From: Microbacterium sp. AZCO
GTDB lineage: Bacteria > Actinomycetota > Actinomycetes > Actinomycetales > Microbacteriaceae
DNA: 64,000 nt
NCBI RefSeq assembly: GCF_039614715.1
Contig: NZ_CP154857.1
Span: 3,348,001-3,412,000, forward strand
Direction: 5' to 3'
Positions 43,767 through 52,058 of this stretch are shown in pieces. Positions within the stretch are counted from its first letter, which is position 1; each line of letters begins with the position of its first letter. Below the pieces are notes generated by a model. The model was not told where the DNA came from. It ran no database searches and was given only the letters and a program-made list of their open reading frames with translations. Made by a program: the position numbers and the translations under genes.

Positions 43767-44870
43767 CGCCGTGACCGTGAAGGTTGGATTCCGGGCGATC
43801 TGACGCGTCGGACCCACGAGCCGCTCGAGGTCGGGGCGATACCGCAGGTGCGAGTTCCACACCGCCCACAGTTCGCCGCCCGGCGCGAGCACACGTCCCG
43901 CCTCCGCGAAGAGCTTGAGCGCGATCCCGCGGTGCACGACGTGGCCGATGTGGAAGGGCGGGTTGAGCACGATGAGCTCCGCGCTCCCGTCGGGCCGGCT
44001 CGACAGCGCGTCGTCGCGCACGACCTCGACGCGGTCGGCGACGCCGTTCGCCAGCGTCGTCGCCCTCGCGGAGGCGACGGCGGCGGCGGACTGGTCGGTC
44101 GCGACGACACGGAGCTCCGGCCGCTCGCGCGCGAGCCACGTCGCGATGACGCCCGTGCCGCAGCCGAGGTCGATCGCCTCGGTCGCGCGGGGCGCGGCAT
44201 CCAGGTGCTGCAGCAGGAATCGTGTGCCGATGTCGACGGCCGCGCCCGCGAAGGCCGCGCCGTGCGCCACGACGACGAGACCGGTGCCCGGGTCTGTCTC
44301 CCGGCGCGGCCAGCTCATCGGCACCCCGGGAAGGGGCTCGCTCGCGATGAGTGCGCGGGCCTTCTGCCGGGCATGGCTGACATCGAGGCGGCCGAAGCTC
44401 GCCCGGAGCACGTCGTTCATCGATACGGCCATGTGCTTGACCATGCCGGCCGCGAAGACGCGCACGGCCGGGGCCGCGTGCTGAGCGATCGCCTCCGCGA
44501 TCTCACTCAGCGCGTCGAGCGAGCGAGGGAGACGCAGCAGCACGACTTCCGCACCGGCCGTGAGCGAGGCGTCGAGATCGTGCCGCTCCCACGTCTGCGC
44601 GACGCCGACGCGGTCGGCGTTGGCGGCGAGCGCCCGCTCGCCGGCGAGCGGATCCTGATGCACGCGGATGCCCCGGACGCCGTGCCGGACGGCGGCGCCG
44701 AGGGTGAGCGCGCCGTAGGAATCACCGATGACGACGACGGTTCCCGCGGGTGCGGTGCTCAGCGCGTCCGCGGCCTCGTCGAGGAGGAGCCGGTCGGCGG
44801 CGTCGACCGCGTACAGCTCGGGTGCTTCGACATCGGGATGCCGCGACAGTGCGCCGAGGTCGAACTCCAT
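43755..44870 (-). CDS. RsmC/RlmG-like methyltransferase
   Basis: 371 residues in the two-domain arrangement of rRNA guanine-N2 methyltransferases: a degenerate N-terminal domain (about 1-180) and a catalytic C-terminal MTS domain. The latter has SAM motif IDLGCGTGVIATWLA and the substrate motif VLNPPFHIGH. Probably methylates rRNA; 16S or 23S cannot be decided. TACCGT lies 6 nt before the ATG. Followed closely by the lipoprotein gene upstream on the same strand. Confidence 0.88.
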   Translation of the reverse strand: MEFDLGALSRHPDVEAPELYAVDAADRLLLDEAADALSTAPAGTVVVIGDSYGALTLGAAVRHGVRGIRVHQDPLAGERALAANADRVGVAQTWERHDLDASLTAGAEVVLLRLPRSLDALSEIAEAIAQHAAPAVRVFAAGMVKHMAVSMNDVLRASFGRLDVSHARQKARALIASEPLPGVPMSWPRRETDPGTGLVVVAHGAAFAGAAVDIGTRFLLQHLDAAPRATEAIDLGCGTGVIATWLARERPELRVVATDQSAAAVASARATTLANGVADRVEVVRDDALSSRPDGSAELIVLNPPFHIGHVVHRGIALKLFAEAGRVLAPGGELWAVWNSHLRYRPDLERLVGPTRQIARNPTFTVTASRR

Positions 44871-44876
44871 GTCTCC

Positions 44877-44882
44877 ACGGTA
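44877..44882 (-). promoter_or_regulatory. -10 hexamer, probable leaderless promoter of methyltransferase
   Basis: TACCGT on the minus strand, 6 nt before the ATG at 44870. Confidence 0.55.
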
Positions 44883-44894
44883 CGGGCCTCGGGT

Positions 44895-45428
44895 CTACTC
44901 CTCCGTCCCACCGGCGATCGAGATCGTCTCGGGCAGATCGTCGCCGGTGTCGGTCACCACGCGGCGCATGACCTCGCCGTCGCGGATATAGACGCCCGCG
45001 TGGGCGCCCGTGACGTAGTAGTCGGATGCCGCGGGGCCGGTCAGCATCGTCGGCGTGACGAAGAGAAGGTATTCCTCGCCGACGGTGAGCAGGGGATCGC
45101 CGATCTCTCGGACGTCGATCGCATCGCCGACGGCCACGGGGGTGCCGGGATCGTCGAGATGGGCGGCGAGCTGCGGGTTGGACGGAGCGTTGTCGACCTC
45201 GACCGTCGACACGGTGGCGTCGTCCTCGGTGTGCTGCGCGGTCACCGTGCCGATGACGATCGCGGAGCTGTCGGCGGCGAGCGCGTCGATGCCGTCGTAG
45301 AGCGTCGCACGGCTTCCGCTGGACGACTGAGTGCAGCCGGCGAGCGCGACGAGGAGGACGGCGACGAGGCCGACGGCGGCCGTCTTGACGCCGAGCACGG
45401 CCGTCTTGGAGCGGCGCGGATGCTGCAT
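44895..45428 (-). CDS. Putative lipoprotein of unknown function
   Basis: 177 residues. A signal sequence (basic start, then AAVGLVAVLLVALAGC) places a lipobox Cys at residue 32, so it is anchored to the outer face of the membrane. The mature part of about 145 residues is acidic with likely beta structure (DAIDVREIGDPLLTVGEEYLLFVTPT). No family recognised. Start ATG 45428; GTG 45437 lies inside the promoter hexamer. Confidence 0.82.
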   Translation of the reverse strand: MQHPRRSKTAVLGVKTAAVGLVAVLLVALAGCTQSSSGSRATLYDGIDALAADSSAIVIGTVTAQHTEDDATVSTVEVDNAPSNPQLAAHLDDPGTPVAVGDAIDVREIGDPLLTVGEEYLLFVTPTMLTGPAASDYYVTGAHAGVYIRDGEVMRRVVTDTGDDLPETISIAGGTEE

Positions 45429-45435
45429 GGCGCAC

Positions 45436-45441
45436 ACGCTA
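45436..45441 (-). promoter_or_regulatory. -10 hexamer of lipoprotein gene
   Basis: TAGCGT on the minus strand, 7 nt before the ATG at 45428. Confidence 0.45.
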
Positions 45442-45547
45442 TCGGCAACCGCCCGATCGCCGTGAGAGATATCCCCAGCGCGCGGTACTGCTCGGGGAGT
45501 AGGCGGAGTGTCTCCCTCCAGCGGATGCGCGGCATCCTGCGCAGCGT

Positions 45548-45553
45548 GAGAAT
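45548..45553 (+). promoter_or_regulatory. -10 hexamer of LLM oxidoreductase gene
   Basis: GAGAAT, 6 nt before the ATG at 45560; no ribosome site precedes the ATG. Confidence 0.4.
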
Positions 45554-45559
45554 CGCGTC

Positions 45560-46375
45560 ATGAGCGATCTTCGACCCTTCCGCTTCGGCGCGGTCATGTC
45601 CGTGCGCGGCAGCGCGCAGGAGTGGGCCGACTCGGCCCGGGAGCTCGAAGGGCAGGGCTACTCCACGCTGCTCGTGCCCGACACGCTCTGGACGCCGTCG
45701 CCCTTCCTCGTCCTCGCCGCCGCGGCGGTCATCACGACGACCCTTCGGCTCGGCACGTGGGTGGCCTCGGCGCCGTTGCGTCGACCAGCCGAGGTCGTGC
45801 GTGAGGTGAAGACGCTGCAGGCCCTCGCCGGCGGACGCTTCGAGCTCGGCATCGGCGCGGGCCGCCCCGGCGGCGAGAACGATGCGTCGACGCTCGGCGT
45901 CGCGTGGGGATCTCCGAAGGAGCGGGTCGACCGCGTCGAGGCGACGATCGAGGCGGTGCGCGGCGGGGTCGACCCGGCGCCTGCGATCGTGATCGCAGGC
46001 CACGGGGACCGGATGCTGCGCCTCGCCGGCCGCACCGCGACGACGCTCACTCTGCCCACGTCCCCCGCCGTCGACGCCGACCAGCTCGCGACGCTCACGG
46101 ATCGGGTGCGCGCCGTCGCGGGCGCCCATCTCGAGCTCGCCCTGCAGGTCACGGGCGTCGGCGACGACCTGCCCGACTGGCTGCGACACCAGCTGGGGTT
46201 GAACCCCGATGAGCTCCGGGCGGCCGGTGCCGTCATGATGCTGACCGGCGACGTCGAGCGCGACGCCGCGGCGCTGCTCGAGCTCCGCTCACGGACCGGG
46301 GTCTCCTATCTGACGGTCCCCGGCCAGTTCGCGACACGCTTCGCGCCGCTCGTGGCCCGCCTCGCGGGGACGTGA
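45560..46375 (+). CDS. LLM-class flavin-dependent oxidoreductase
   Basis: 271 residues with a luciferase-like barrel. It opens FRFGAVMSVRGSAQEWADSARELEGQGYSTLLVPDT, then has LRLGTWVASAPLRRPAEVVREVKTLQALAGGRFELGIGAG. It is shorter than most LLM proteins (about 300-340), with a compact middle region. The cofactor may be F420 or FMN; this is not decidable from sequence alone. Monocistronic. Substrate unknown. Confidence 0.88.
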   Translation: MSDLRPFRFGAVMSVRGSAQEWADSARELEGQGYSTLLVPDTLWTPSPFLVLAAAAVITTTLRLGTWVASAPLRRPAEVVREVKTLQALAGGRFELGIGAGRPGGENDASTLGVAWGSPKERVDRVEATIEAVRGGVDPAPAIVIAGHGDRMLRLAGRTATTLTLPTSPAVDADQLATLTDRVRAVAGAHLELALQVTGVGDDLPDWLRHQLGLNPDELRAAGAVMMLTGDVERDAAALLELRSRTGVSYLTVPGQFATRFAPLVARLAGT

Positions 46376-46406
46376 GTCGCGACACCTGAGCCGCGGCATC
46401 CCGCCC

Positions 46407-46450
46407 CCCTCGCCGGCGGGCGGATAATCCCTCGCCGGCGGGCGGATAGT
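46407..46450. repeat. Two tandem 22-bp repeats upstream of the HPP gene
   Basis: Units 46407-46428 and 46429-46450 are identical except at one base. Each begins CCCTCGCCGGCGGG and ends GATAAT or GATAGT. The ends look like -10 elements, so the repeat may double a promoter or operator about 78 bp before the HPP start. Confidence 0.7.
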
Positions 46451-46527
46451 GGCACGCGCGTGGGCGTTTGTCGAGGGCATGCGGTGTTGCCTCCGGTCGG
46501 TCGAAGACTGGCGCACGAGGAGTCATC

Positions 46528-47058
46528 GTGAACCACACTGTCGTCGGGCTGCGCCGGACCCGCCTGGGCTCGGCTTCGTATGCCGCCATCCTTTCGCTCG
46601 TCGTGCTGGCGCTGAGCGGCGCCATCGGGTTGGGTCTCAAGCAGCCGTGGCTGTTCCCGAGCCTCGGCCCGACCGTCATGCTGTTCTTCGAGTCGCCGGA
46701 GCAGCCGTCGTCGCGTCCGCGCAACGCCCTCGTCGGCCACGGGGTCGGTCTGCTCGTCGGTGCCGGGTGCTTCTACGCCCTGGGCCTGCAGGGCACACCG
46801 CCCGCGCCGGTCGGCGGCCTGACGCCCGGCTACCTCGTCGCCGGCGCGCTGTCCGTCGCGATCACGACGCTCGTCCTGACGCTCATCAAGCTGCCGCACC
46901 CGCCCGCGGGCGCGACGACCCTCATCGTGAGCCTCGGCATCCTGGTCCAGCCGATCCAGTTGCTGGCGATGGCCGGTGCGATCATCTTCGTCACTCTCGC
47001 CGGATGGGGCCTCAACCTGCTCTTGATCGGTCGGCAGGCAGCGCTGACGGGCGGCTGA
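46528..47058 (+). CDS. HPP family membrane protein
   Basis: 176 residues with four membrane segments and the eponymous KLPHPPAGATTLIVSLG. Also GLKQPWLFPSLGPTVMLFF. HPP proteins have been linked to nitrite transport in cyanobacteria and chloroplasts; the actinobacterial members are uncharacterised. The GTG at 46528 has GAGGAG about 5 nt upstream. Upstream lies the tandem repeat; downstream is a convergent HNH gene. Confidence 0.85.
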   Translation: MNHTVVGLRRTRLGSASYAAILSLVVLALSGAIGLGLKQPWLFPSLGPTVMLFFESPEQPSSRPRNALVGHGVGLLVGAGCFYALGLQGTPPAPVGGLTPGYLVAGALSVAITTLVLTLIKLPHPPAGATTLIVSLGILVQPIQLLAMAGAIIFVTLAGWGLNLLLIGRQAALTGG

Positions 47059-47115
47059 TCGGGGCGAGCTCCAGGTCGAACGGCGGGCCGATGCGAGGGC
47101 GCCGCTTCATGGGGC

Positions 47116-48408
47116 TCACTGTCTCAGCGGGGCCAGCAGTGGGCCGCGATCTTCACGGGAACCGGTCGCGTACTCGCGTCCGGACGGACTCGTCCACACG
47201 AGCAGCTCGTCCTCGAACCTCGCCCACCAGCGGGTGTGATGCTTCAACCGGTGGTGCTTGCGGCACAGATGCGCGAGGTTGCCGTGATCGGTGCATCCGC
47301 CGTCGACCCACGCCTGGTTGTGGTCGACGTCGCACCCGACCGCGGGAGCCTCACACCCGGGGAACCGACACGAGCCGTCGCGCTCGGCCAGCCATGATCG
47401 CAGCGGCGACGGCACGCGATACGTCTCTCGGTCGTAGCAGAGCCGCACGCCCGTGACGGGATGCGTGAGCACGCGGTTCCAGGAAGGGGCGCCCGCGGCC
47501 AGGGTCTTCGCGACCTCGAGCGGGATCGGACCGTAGCCGTCGATCACCGCGGGCTCGTCGCTCTCGCCGAGGAGACTCAGCGCGGGCACCGTCACCGTCA
47601 CGTCGACCTGCACGCCGCGGAGCGCCTGTGCCGGGTCCGCTCCGTCGGCGACTCCGTGGGGCCGACCGCTGCGCAGCAGCGCGTCGATGAGCGCGTCGAA
47701 GCCAAGCTGTCCGAGCGTGCGCGGGTCGCCGGACTCCTGCTCGTCCCGGGCGATCCCCGTGATCAGGGTGTGTGCGAGCCGCACCTGCATGATCGGCCCG
47801 TACGCCATGAGCCAGCCCATGCCGTCTCTCGCCGGCTGCATCGTCACCGTCCGCGAGCCCGTGGCGCGCTCCGCGCGGATGTCGATCGTCTCGGGATCGA
47901 GGTGCTCGCGAATCCGACGAGAGCGGTGCGCGAACCGGTTGGCGGTGACGTCGAGCCGCCCGGCGAGGACCGCCTGCTCGAAGGCCGGCCGGTGATGAGG
48001 GGCGAACATCTCGGCGTCCTCCACCAGGGACGCCGCATGCCGATAGGAGATCTCGCCCGCGCTCAGCGCGCACATGGTGCCGGGCAGATCGGAGCACAGC
48101 ACGCGCGACTCGACGATGAGGTGGGAAGCCTGCCGTTCGGTGATGCGCAGGACGCACGCCACCTCGGACCTCGTCGATCGCTCGACCCACTCCCCGGCAT
48201 CCGCTCCGAGTTCCTCGCTCACCCCGCGGCGCGCCTGGGCTGCTGCGGAGACGACAATGCCTTCCTGGTGCGCCTCATTCGCGCGGCGCAGTGCGTCGAT
48301 GAGGCGCGTCCGCTCGGCTTCGAGAGAAGCCAGTGCACGCCGCACGCGATCGAGCTCGCCGACGATTGCGGCGGCGTCTTCGCAGTGGAGCACCTCACTC
48401 GTGCACAT
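47116..48408 (-). CDS. DUF222 / HNH endonuclease domain protein (13E12 repeat type)
   Basis: 430 residues. DUF222 covers about residues 30-330, and the C-terminal HNH module reads CRFPGCEAPAVGCDVDHNQAWVDGG then NLAHLCRKHHRLKHH, with paired Cys and His metal ligands. The family is multicopy in many actinobacteria; function is debated (nuclease, possibly mobile or SOS-linked). TAATCT lies 6 nt before the ATG, and an AGAAC-N11-GTTCT inverted repeat just upstream of it may be an operator. Confidence 0.92.
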   Translation of the reverse strand: MCTSEVLHCEDAAAIVGELDRVRRALASLEAERTRLIDALRRANEAHQEGIVVSAAAQARRGVSEELGADAGEWVERSTRSEVACVLRITERQASHLIVESRVLCSDLPGTMCALSAGEISYRHAASLVEDAEMFAPHHRPAFEQAVLAGRLDVTANRFAHRSRRIREHLDPETIDIRAERATGSRTVTMQPARDGMGWLMAYGPIMQVRLAHTLITGIARDEQESGDPRTLGQLGFDALIDALLRSGRPHGVADGADPAQALRGVQVDVTVTVPALSLLGESDEPAVIDGYGPIPLEVAKTLAAGAPSWNRVLTHPVTGVRLCYDRETYRVPSPLRSWLAERDGSCRFPGCEAPAVGCDVDHNQAWVDGGCTDHGNLAHLCRKHHRLKHHTRWWARFEDELLVWTSPSGREYATGSREDRGPLLAPLRQ

Positions 48409-48414
48409 AGCCTG

Positions 48415-48440
48415 AGATTAGAACATACCTACGACGTTCT
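48415..48440 (-). promoter_or_regulatory. Promoter and inverted repeat upstream of HNH gene
   Basis: Minus-strand hexamer TAATCT (48420-48415), 6 nt before the ATG. AGAAC / GTTCT arms (48420-48424 and 48436-48440) overlap the promoter. Spacing does not fit the LexA box GAAC-N4-GTTC. Confidence 0.45.
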
Positions 48441-48470
48441 GGCGCGTGCCCGTTTGTCGGAGCTGTCTGG

Positions 48471-48476
48471 CAGGGT
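48471..48476 (+). promoter_or_regulatory. -10 hexamer of hypothetical gene
   Basis: CAGGGT, 6 nt before the ATG at 48483; weak consensus match. Confidence 0.35.
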
Positions 48477-48482
48477 GAATCC

Positions 48483-49577
48483 ATGTCCTCGGCCGCCGAC
48501 GCGCTTCTCAGCGGCCGGCGTGGTCGGCGACTCTGTCTCGAATACGCGATGGCAGCGGATCCCGGCATCCGGGAAGAGGTGTTCTGGCTGGCCGACGGCG
48601 AAGATCGCGGTCACGTCGTCTTCTTGACGCGAGCCGACGGCACCGCCGATCCGCCGCCGCCCGTGGCTGCTTCCGCTGAACTCGCGCACCGCATCGCCGC
48701 CCTCGATGCCCGATCGGCGGACGCGGCGCTCATTCGCGCCGCCCTGCGCGCATCGGTCGACTCCGCCCGGTACTGGCAGGCCCCTGACGCGGAGGATGGC
48801 GTCGCATCCCTCCCCGACGTCCGCGATGCGCTTTTCGGCGTCGCCGAAGCCGTCGCCGTCGGCACGGCCTGGCGCCAACCCCGCGCGACGGAGCAGTGGG
48901 CCATCGACTGGCGGGCGCCGACCGACACCGCGCCCCTCATGACCGACCCGTCCGCCGCGCTTGCGTCCTGGGCCGCGGAGCAGCGCGCCGACGAGGAGCG
49001 GGCGCAGCGCGAGCGTCCGCGCGATCCGCACGCGAACCGGTCGGGCATCTGGTGGTCGGTGCCGCAGCGGCTGCTCTCGACGCGCGCCCGCATCGCGGAT
49101 GCGCTCGAGCTGATCGAGGACTCCCCGGGCTGGGAGACCGCCACGCTCATTCCCGTCCGCGGCGCCGGGCGCACATTCGAGGTCCGGTCGGCGAACGAGT
49201 GGAGCGACCTCTGCCGCACCTACCCGATGGAGGTGACGGCGGCGCGGCGGCATGACTGGTTCCGGCTCACCGGGCGTGACGGTCGATGGCTGATCCCGGA
49301 CTGGGAGCGCGTAGCCGGAGAGTGGGATGCCGTGCACCTCACGACGCTCGGCTACCTCTCGGCGGCGATGGAGCTCGTCCCCATCGACGACGAGTACGCA
49401 TCCGTCATCGCCGGCTGGGCGCCCGATTCGACCATCTGGCTCGCCGGCGTCGTCCGCGAGTGGCACGGCCCTCGGGAGGCGTGGATGCGGTCGTCCGGCG
49501 GGGACGAGTGGATCCGAGTCGAGGACGCGCCGGGCTCACCCCGGCCGGGCGACCCGGCCGTCGGGGGCCGCGAGTAG
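48483..49577 (+). CDS. Hypothetical protein
   Basis: 364 residues, soluble and acidic, no signal peptide, no family recognised. The N-terminal half is helical and Ala-rich (ELAHRIAALDARSADAALIRAAL). The C-terminal part has aromatic-rich motifs (SGIWWSVPQRLLSTRARIADAL, HDWFRLTGRDGRWLIPDWERVAGEWDAVHLT). Composition and codon use match neighbours, so it looks native. Divergent from the HNH gene; 69 bp before the MFS gene. Confidence 0.8.
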   Translation: MSSAADALLSGRRGRRLCLEYAMAADPGIREEVFWLADGEDRGHVVFLTRADGTADPPPPVAASAELAHRIAALDARSADAALIRAALRASVDSARYWQAPDAEDGVASLPDVRDALFGVAEAVAVGTAWRQPRATEQWAIDWRAPTDTAPLMTDPSAALASWAAEQRADEERAQRERPRDPHANRSGIWWSVPQRLLSTRARIADALELIEDSPGWETATLIPVRGAGRTFEVRSANEWSDLCRTYPMEVTAARRHDWFRLTGRDGRWLIPDWERVAGEWDAVHLTTLGYLSAAMELVPIDDEYASVIAGWAPDSTIWLAGVVREWHGPREAWMRSSGGDEWIRVEDAPGSPRPGDPAVGGRE

Positions 49578-49646
49578 CCTGGCCACGCGTCGCGATGCTG
49601 CGGCGCCGCGCGCGGCGGCACCCGCCGTTCATCGAAGGGCCATAAC

Positions 49647-51080
49647 GTGACCGACATGAGCTCCTCCGCACCCGACGGAAAGCCGCAGCCGCCCGCCGCG
49701 GCGAACAGCGGCGCGATCGCGGCGGTCGGCGTCATGTTCCAGGACACGACGGACGAGACGCCCATCCCCCGCAAGCAGGTCGCGTCGTGGGCGATGTGGG
49801 ACTGGGCGACGCAGCCGTTCAACTCGGTGCTCCTCACCTTCGTCTTCGCCTCGCTGTACCTCGTCTCGGCGAACTTCCTGCCCGACGACGTGGCGAAGCT
49901 CGCCGAAGACGACCCGGCCCGCGAGCAGGCCCTCGCCGGACTCTCGAGCGGTTACGGCCTGGCGACGACGATCGCAGGCATCCTGATCCTGCTCCTCGCG
50001 CCCGTGCTGGGGCAGACCGCCGACCGATCGGGCAGCCGCAAGCGGTGGCTGCTCGTCTTCACGGTGCTGCTCGCGCTGCTGCAGTTCGCGCTGTTCTTCG
50101 CTCAGGCCGATCCGGCCTACTTCTGGTACGGGGCCCTCGTGCTGTCCGTCGGCGCCGTGGTGTCCGAGATCGCGGGCGTCAACTACAACGCGATGCTCGT
50201 GCAGGTCTCGACCCCGAAGACCATCGGCAAGGTCAGCGGCCTCGGCTGGGGCCTCGGCTACATCGGCGGCATCGTCGCGCTGACGATCGTCATCGCACTG
50301 ACCTTCGCCGACTGGTTCGGCATGGACACCTCGAACGGCCTGGCCTACCGCCTCATCGCCGTCGGCTGCGGCGTGTGGACGCTCATCTTCGCGCTGCCGC
50401 TCTTCCTCAACGTGCCCGAGGCGCCGGCACCCGTCGGAGTGGAGCGAGTCGGCTTCTTCGCGGCGTACGGCGTGCTCGTCCGCGACATCGTCGCGCTCTA
50501 CCGCACGCACCGGCCGACGTTCTGGTTCCTGCTGGCGAGCGCCGTCTACCGGGACGGACTCGCGGGCGTCTTCGCCTTCGGCGGCGTGCTGGCCGCCGTG
50601 GCCTTCCACTTCAGCGACAACGAGGTGCTCATCTTCGCGATCGCGGCGAACGTCGTCGCGGGCGCGTCGACGATCATCGCGGGCCGGTTCGACGACCGGT
50701 TCGGCGCCCGCGCCGTCATCATCACGGCCCTGACCGGCCTCGTCGTCATCGCGCTCGTCGTCTTCTTCGGACACGCCGCAGGCAAGCCGGTTTTCTGGGT
50801 CGGAGGACTCATCCTCTCCGCCTTCGTCGGACCGGCACAGGCCGCGAGCCGCTCGCTCCTCGCCCGCGTCACGCCCGAGGGGATGCAGGGCGAGATCTTC
50901 GGCCTCTACGCGACGACCGGTCGCGTCGCGAGCTTCCTCTCCCCCGCCCTGTGGACGCTCTTCATCGCCGTGTTCGGCGCGACGTACTGGGGCATCCTCG
51001 GCATCGCGATCGTGCTGGCCGTGGGACTGGTCCTGCTGCTCCTCGTGAAGTTCCCGCCGCGGACGCCCGTCAAGCGCTGA
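49647..51080 (+). CDS. MFS transporter, UMF1/Atg22-like
   Basis: 477 residues with about twelve membrane segments. After a polar N terminus come PRKQVASWAMWDWATQPFNSVLLTFVFA, LAPVLGQTADRSGSRKRWL, SEIAGVNYNAMLVQVSTPKTIGKVSGLGWGLGYIGG, all typical of the UMF1 family. The GTG start has GAAGGG 7 nt upstream; an ATG 9 bp later is possible. The substrate of bacterial members is unknown; yeast Atg22 exports amino acids. Confidence 0.9.
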   Translation: MTDMSSSAPDGKPQPPAAANSGAIAAVGVMFQDTTDETPIPRKQVASWAMWDWATQPFNSVLLTFVFASLYLVSANFLPDDVAKLAEDDPAREQALAGLSSGYGLATTIAGILILLLAPVLGQTADRSGSRKRWLLVFTVLLALLQFALFFAQADPAYFWYGALVLSVGAVVSEIAGVNYNAMLVQVSTPKTIGKVSGLGWGLGYIGGIVALTIVIALTFADWFGMDTSNGLAYRLIAVGCGVWTLIFALPLFLNVPEAPAPVGVERVGFFAAYGVLVRDIVALYRTHRPTFWFLLASAVYRDGLAGVFAFGGVLAAVAFHFSDNEVLIFAIAANVVAGASTIIAGRFDDRFGARAVIITALTGLVVIALVVFFGHAAGKPVFWVGGLILSAFVGPAQAASRSLLARVTPEGMQGEIFGLYATTGRVASFLSPALWTLFIAVFGATYWGILGIAIVLAVGLVLLLLVKFPPRTPVKR

Positions 51081-51126
51081 GACGCGAGCGACGCGCGGTC
51101 AGCGCGGCCAGGCGTCGGCGAGCTTC

Positions 51127-51152
51127 GTCCGGGCAGGCGGTCCGGGCAGGCG
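51127..51152. repeat. Two tandem 13-bp repeats
   Basis: GTCCGGGCAGGCG occurs twice in direct tandem in the 123-bp space between the convergent MFS and gntR genes. No clear hairpin terminator is seen in that space. Confidence 0.6.
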
Positions 51153-51203
51153 TCCTGCACGAAGGCGCGGGGACGGACGCTCCGGCCGAGCGCCGTGCAT
51201 GGC

Positions 51204-51950
51204 TCAGTCCTTGCCGCGTTTGAGCGTCGGCATGCGACGCCGCTCCCACGAGCCCAGGATGTGCTCGTCCATCGCGCGGCGTGCGGCCGCGGCATCCCGT
51301 TCCACGATCGCCTCGAGGATGCGCTCGTGCTCCGTCATCGTCATCTCGAACGCGTGCTCGGGGTCGACGCCGTGGTACCGCGTGCTCTCGAGGGCGCGGT
51401 CGAAGAGCACGAGCGCGATGTTCTCGGCGAGCAGGTTGCCCGAGAGCTCCATGACGGCCTGGTGGAAGCGGATGTCGGCCTGCCGGAAGGCCTCGGAGTC
51501 CTCGATCGTGTCGCGCATGTCCTGCAGGCTCACGCGCAGCCGCTCGACGGTCTCGTCGTCCGCATTCGCCGCGACGGCGCCCGCCATGGCCGCCTCGAGC
51601 GCCCCGCGCACGACGCTCAGGTCGTCGAGGATGCCGAGCGCGTCGTCGTGGCCGATGAGCGACGACAGCACGAGGGGGTCGATGAAGTTCCACGCCTTCA
51701 TCTCGTTGACGTGCGTGCCGCGCCCCTGCGCGACCGTGACCATGCCCTTCTCCTGCAGCCGCTTCATCGACTCGCGGATGACGGTGCGGCTCACGCCGAA
51801 CTGCTGGCTGAGTACGGCCTCGGGCGGGAGGGTGTCACCCGGCTGCACACGACCCGAGACGATCATCTCGACGAGCTCGTTGAGCACCGCGACCCCGATG
51901 CGATCGAAGGGCGCCCGGTTCTCGCGCAGGCCTGGGGACTGGTCGCTCAT
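51204..51950 (-). CDS. GntR/FadR-family transcriptional regulator
   Basis: 248 residues. The winged helix occupies about 20-85 (LNELVEMIVSGRVQPGDTLPPEAVLSQQFGVSRTVIRESMKRL). The FCD-type effector domain follows, with DIRFHQAVMELSGN and a second His near TEHERILEAI as metal-binding positions. It diverges from the sugar-acid operon with a perfect palindrome between, so it almost certainly regulates that operon. TACAGT sits 6 nt before the ATG. Confidence 0.93.
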   Translation of the reverse strand: MSDQSPGLRENRAPFDRIGVAVLNELVEMIVSGRVQPGDTLPPEAVLSQQFGVSRTVIRESMKRLQEKGMVTVAQGRGTHVNEMKAWNFIDPLVLSSLIGHDDALGILDDLSVVRGALEAAMAGAVAANADDETVERLRVSLQDMRDTIEDSEAFRQADIRFHQAVMELSGNLLAENIALVLFDRALESTRYHGVDPEHAFEMTMTEHERILEAIVERDAAAARRAMDEHILGSWERRRMPTLKRGKD

Positions 51951-51956
51951 GGCGCC

Positions 51957-51962
51957 ACTGTA
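51957..51962 (-). promoter_or_regulatory. -10 hexamer, probable leaderless promoter of gntR
   Basis: TACAGT on the minus strand, 6 nt before the ATG at 51950. Confidence 0.55.
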
Positions 51963-52004
51963 GCCCGCGGCATCCGGTTCCCGACCATTCTTCTCCCAAC
52001 ACGC

Positions 52005-52021
52005 CATACATGTGATGTATG
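52005..52021. promoter_or_regulatory. GntR operator of the sugar-acid operon
   Basis: Perfect palindrome CATACAT-GTG-ATGTATG midway between gntR and the dehydratase gene. TATGCT (52018-52023) overlaps its right arm and could be the operon -10. Form and position are typical of FadR-type GntR sites. Confidence 0.8.
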
Positions 52022-52058
52022 CTGTTTAGCGTCCACTCGATCGAGAATCAAGGGCGAT

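Noticed and set aside
46407..46450. CRISPR-like repeat
   Set aside because: Only two abutting units, no spacers and no cas genes in the window.
47116..48408. Mobile element or group II intron based on the HNH domain
   Set aside because: The gene is a standalone DUF222/HNH protein with no reverse transcriptase, transposase, terminal repeats or target duplication nearby, and composition matches its surroundings.
48420..48440. LexA/SOS box upstream of the HNH gene
   Set aside because: Arms AGAAC and GTTCT are 11 nt apart, whereas the actinobacterial LexA box needs GAAC-N4-GTTC. Kept only as an unassigned inverted repeat.
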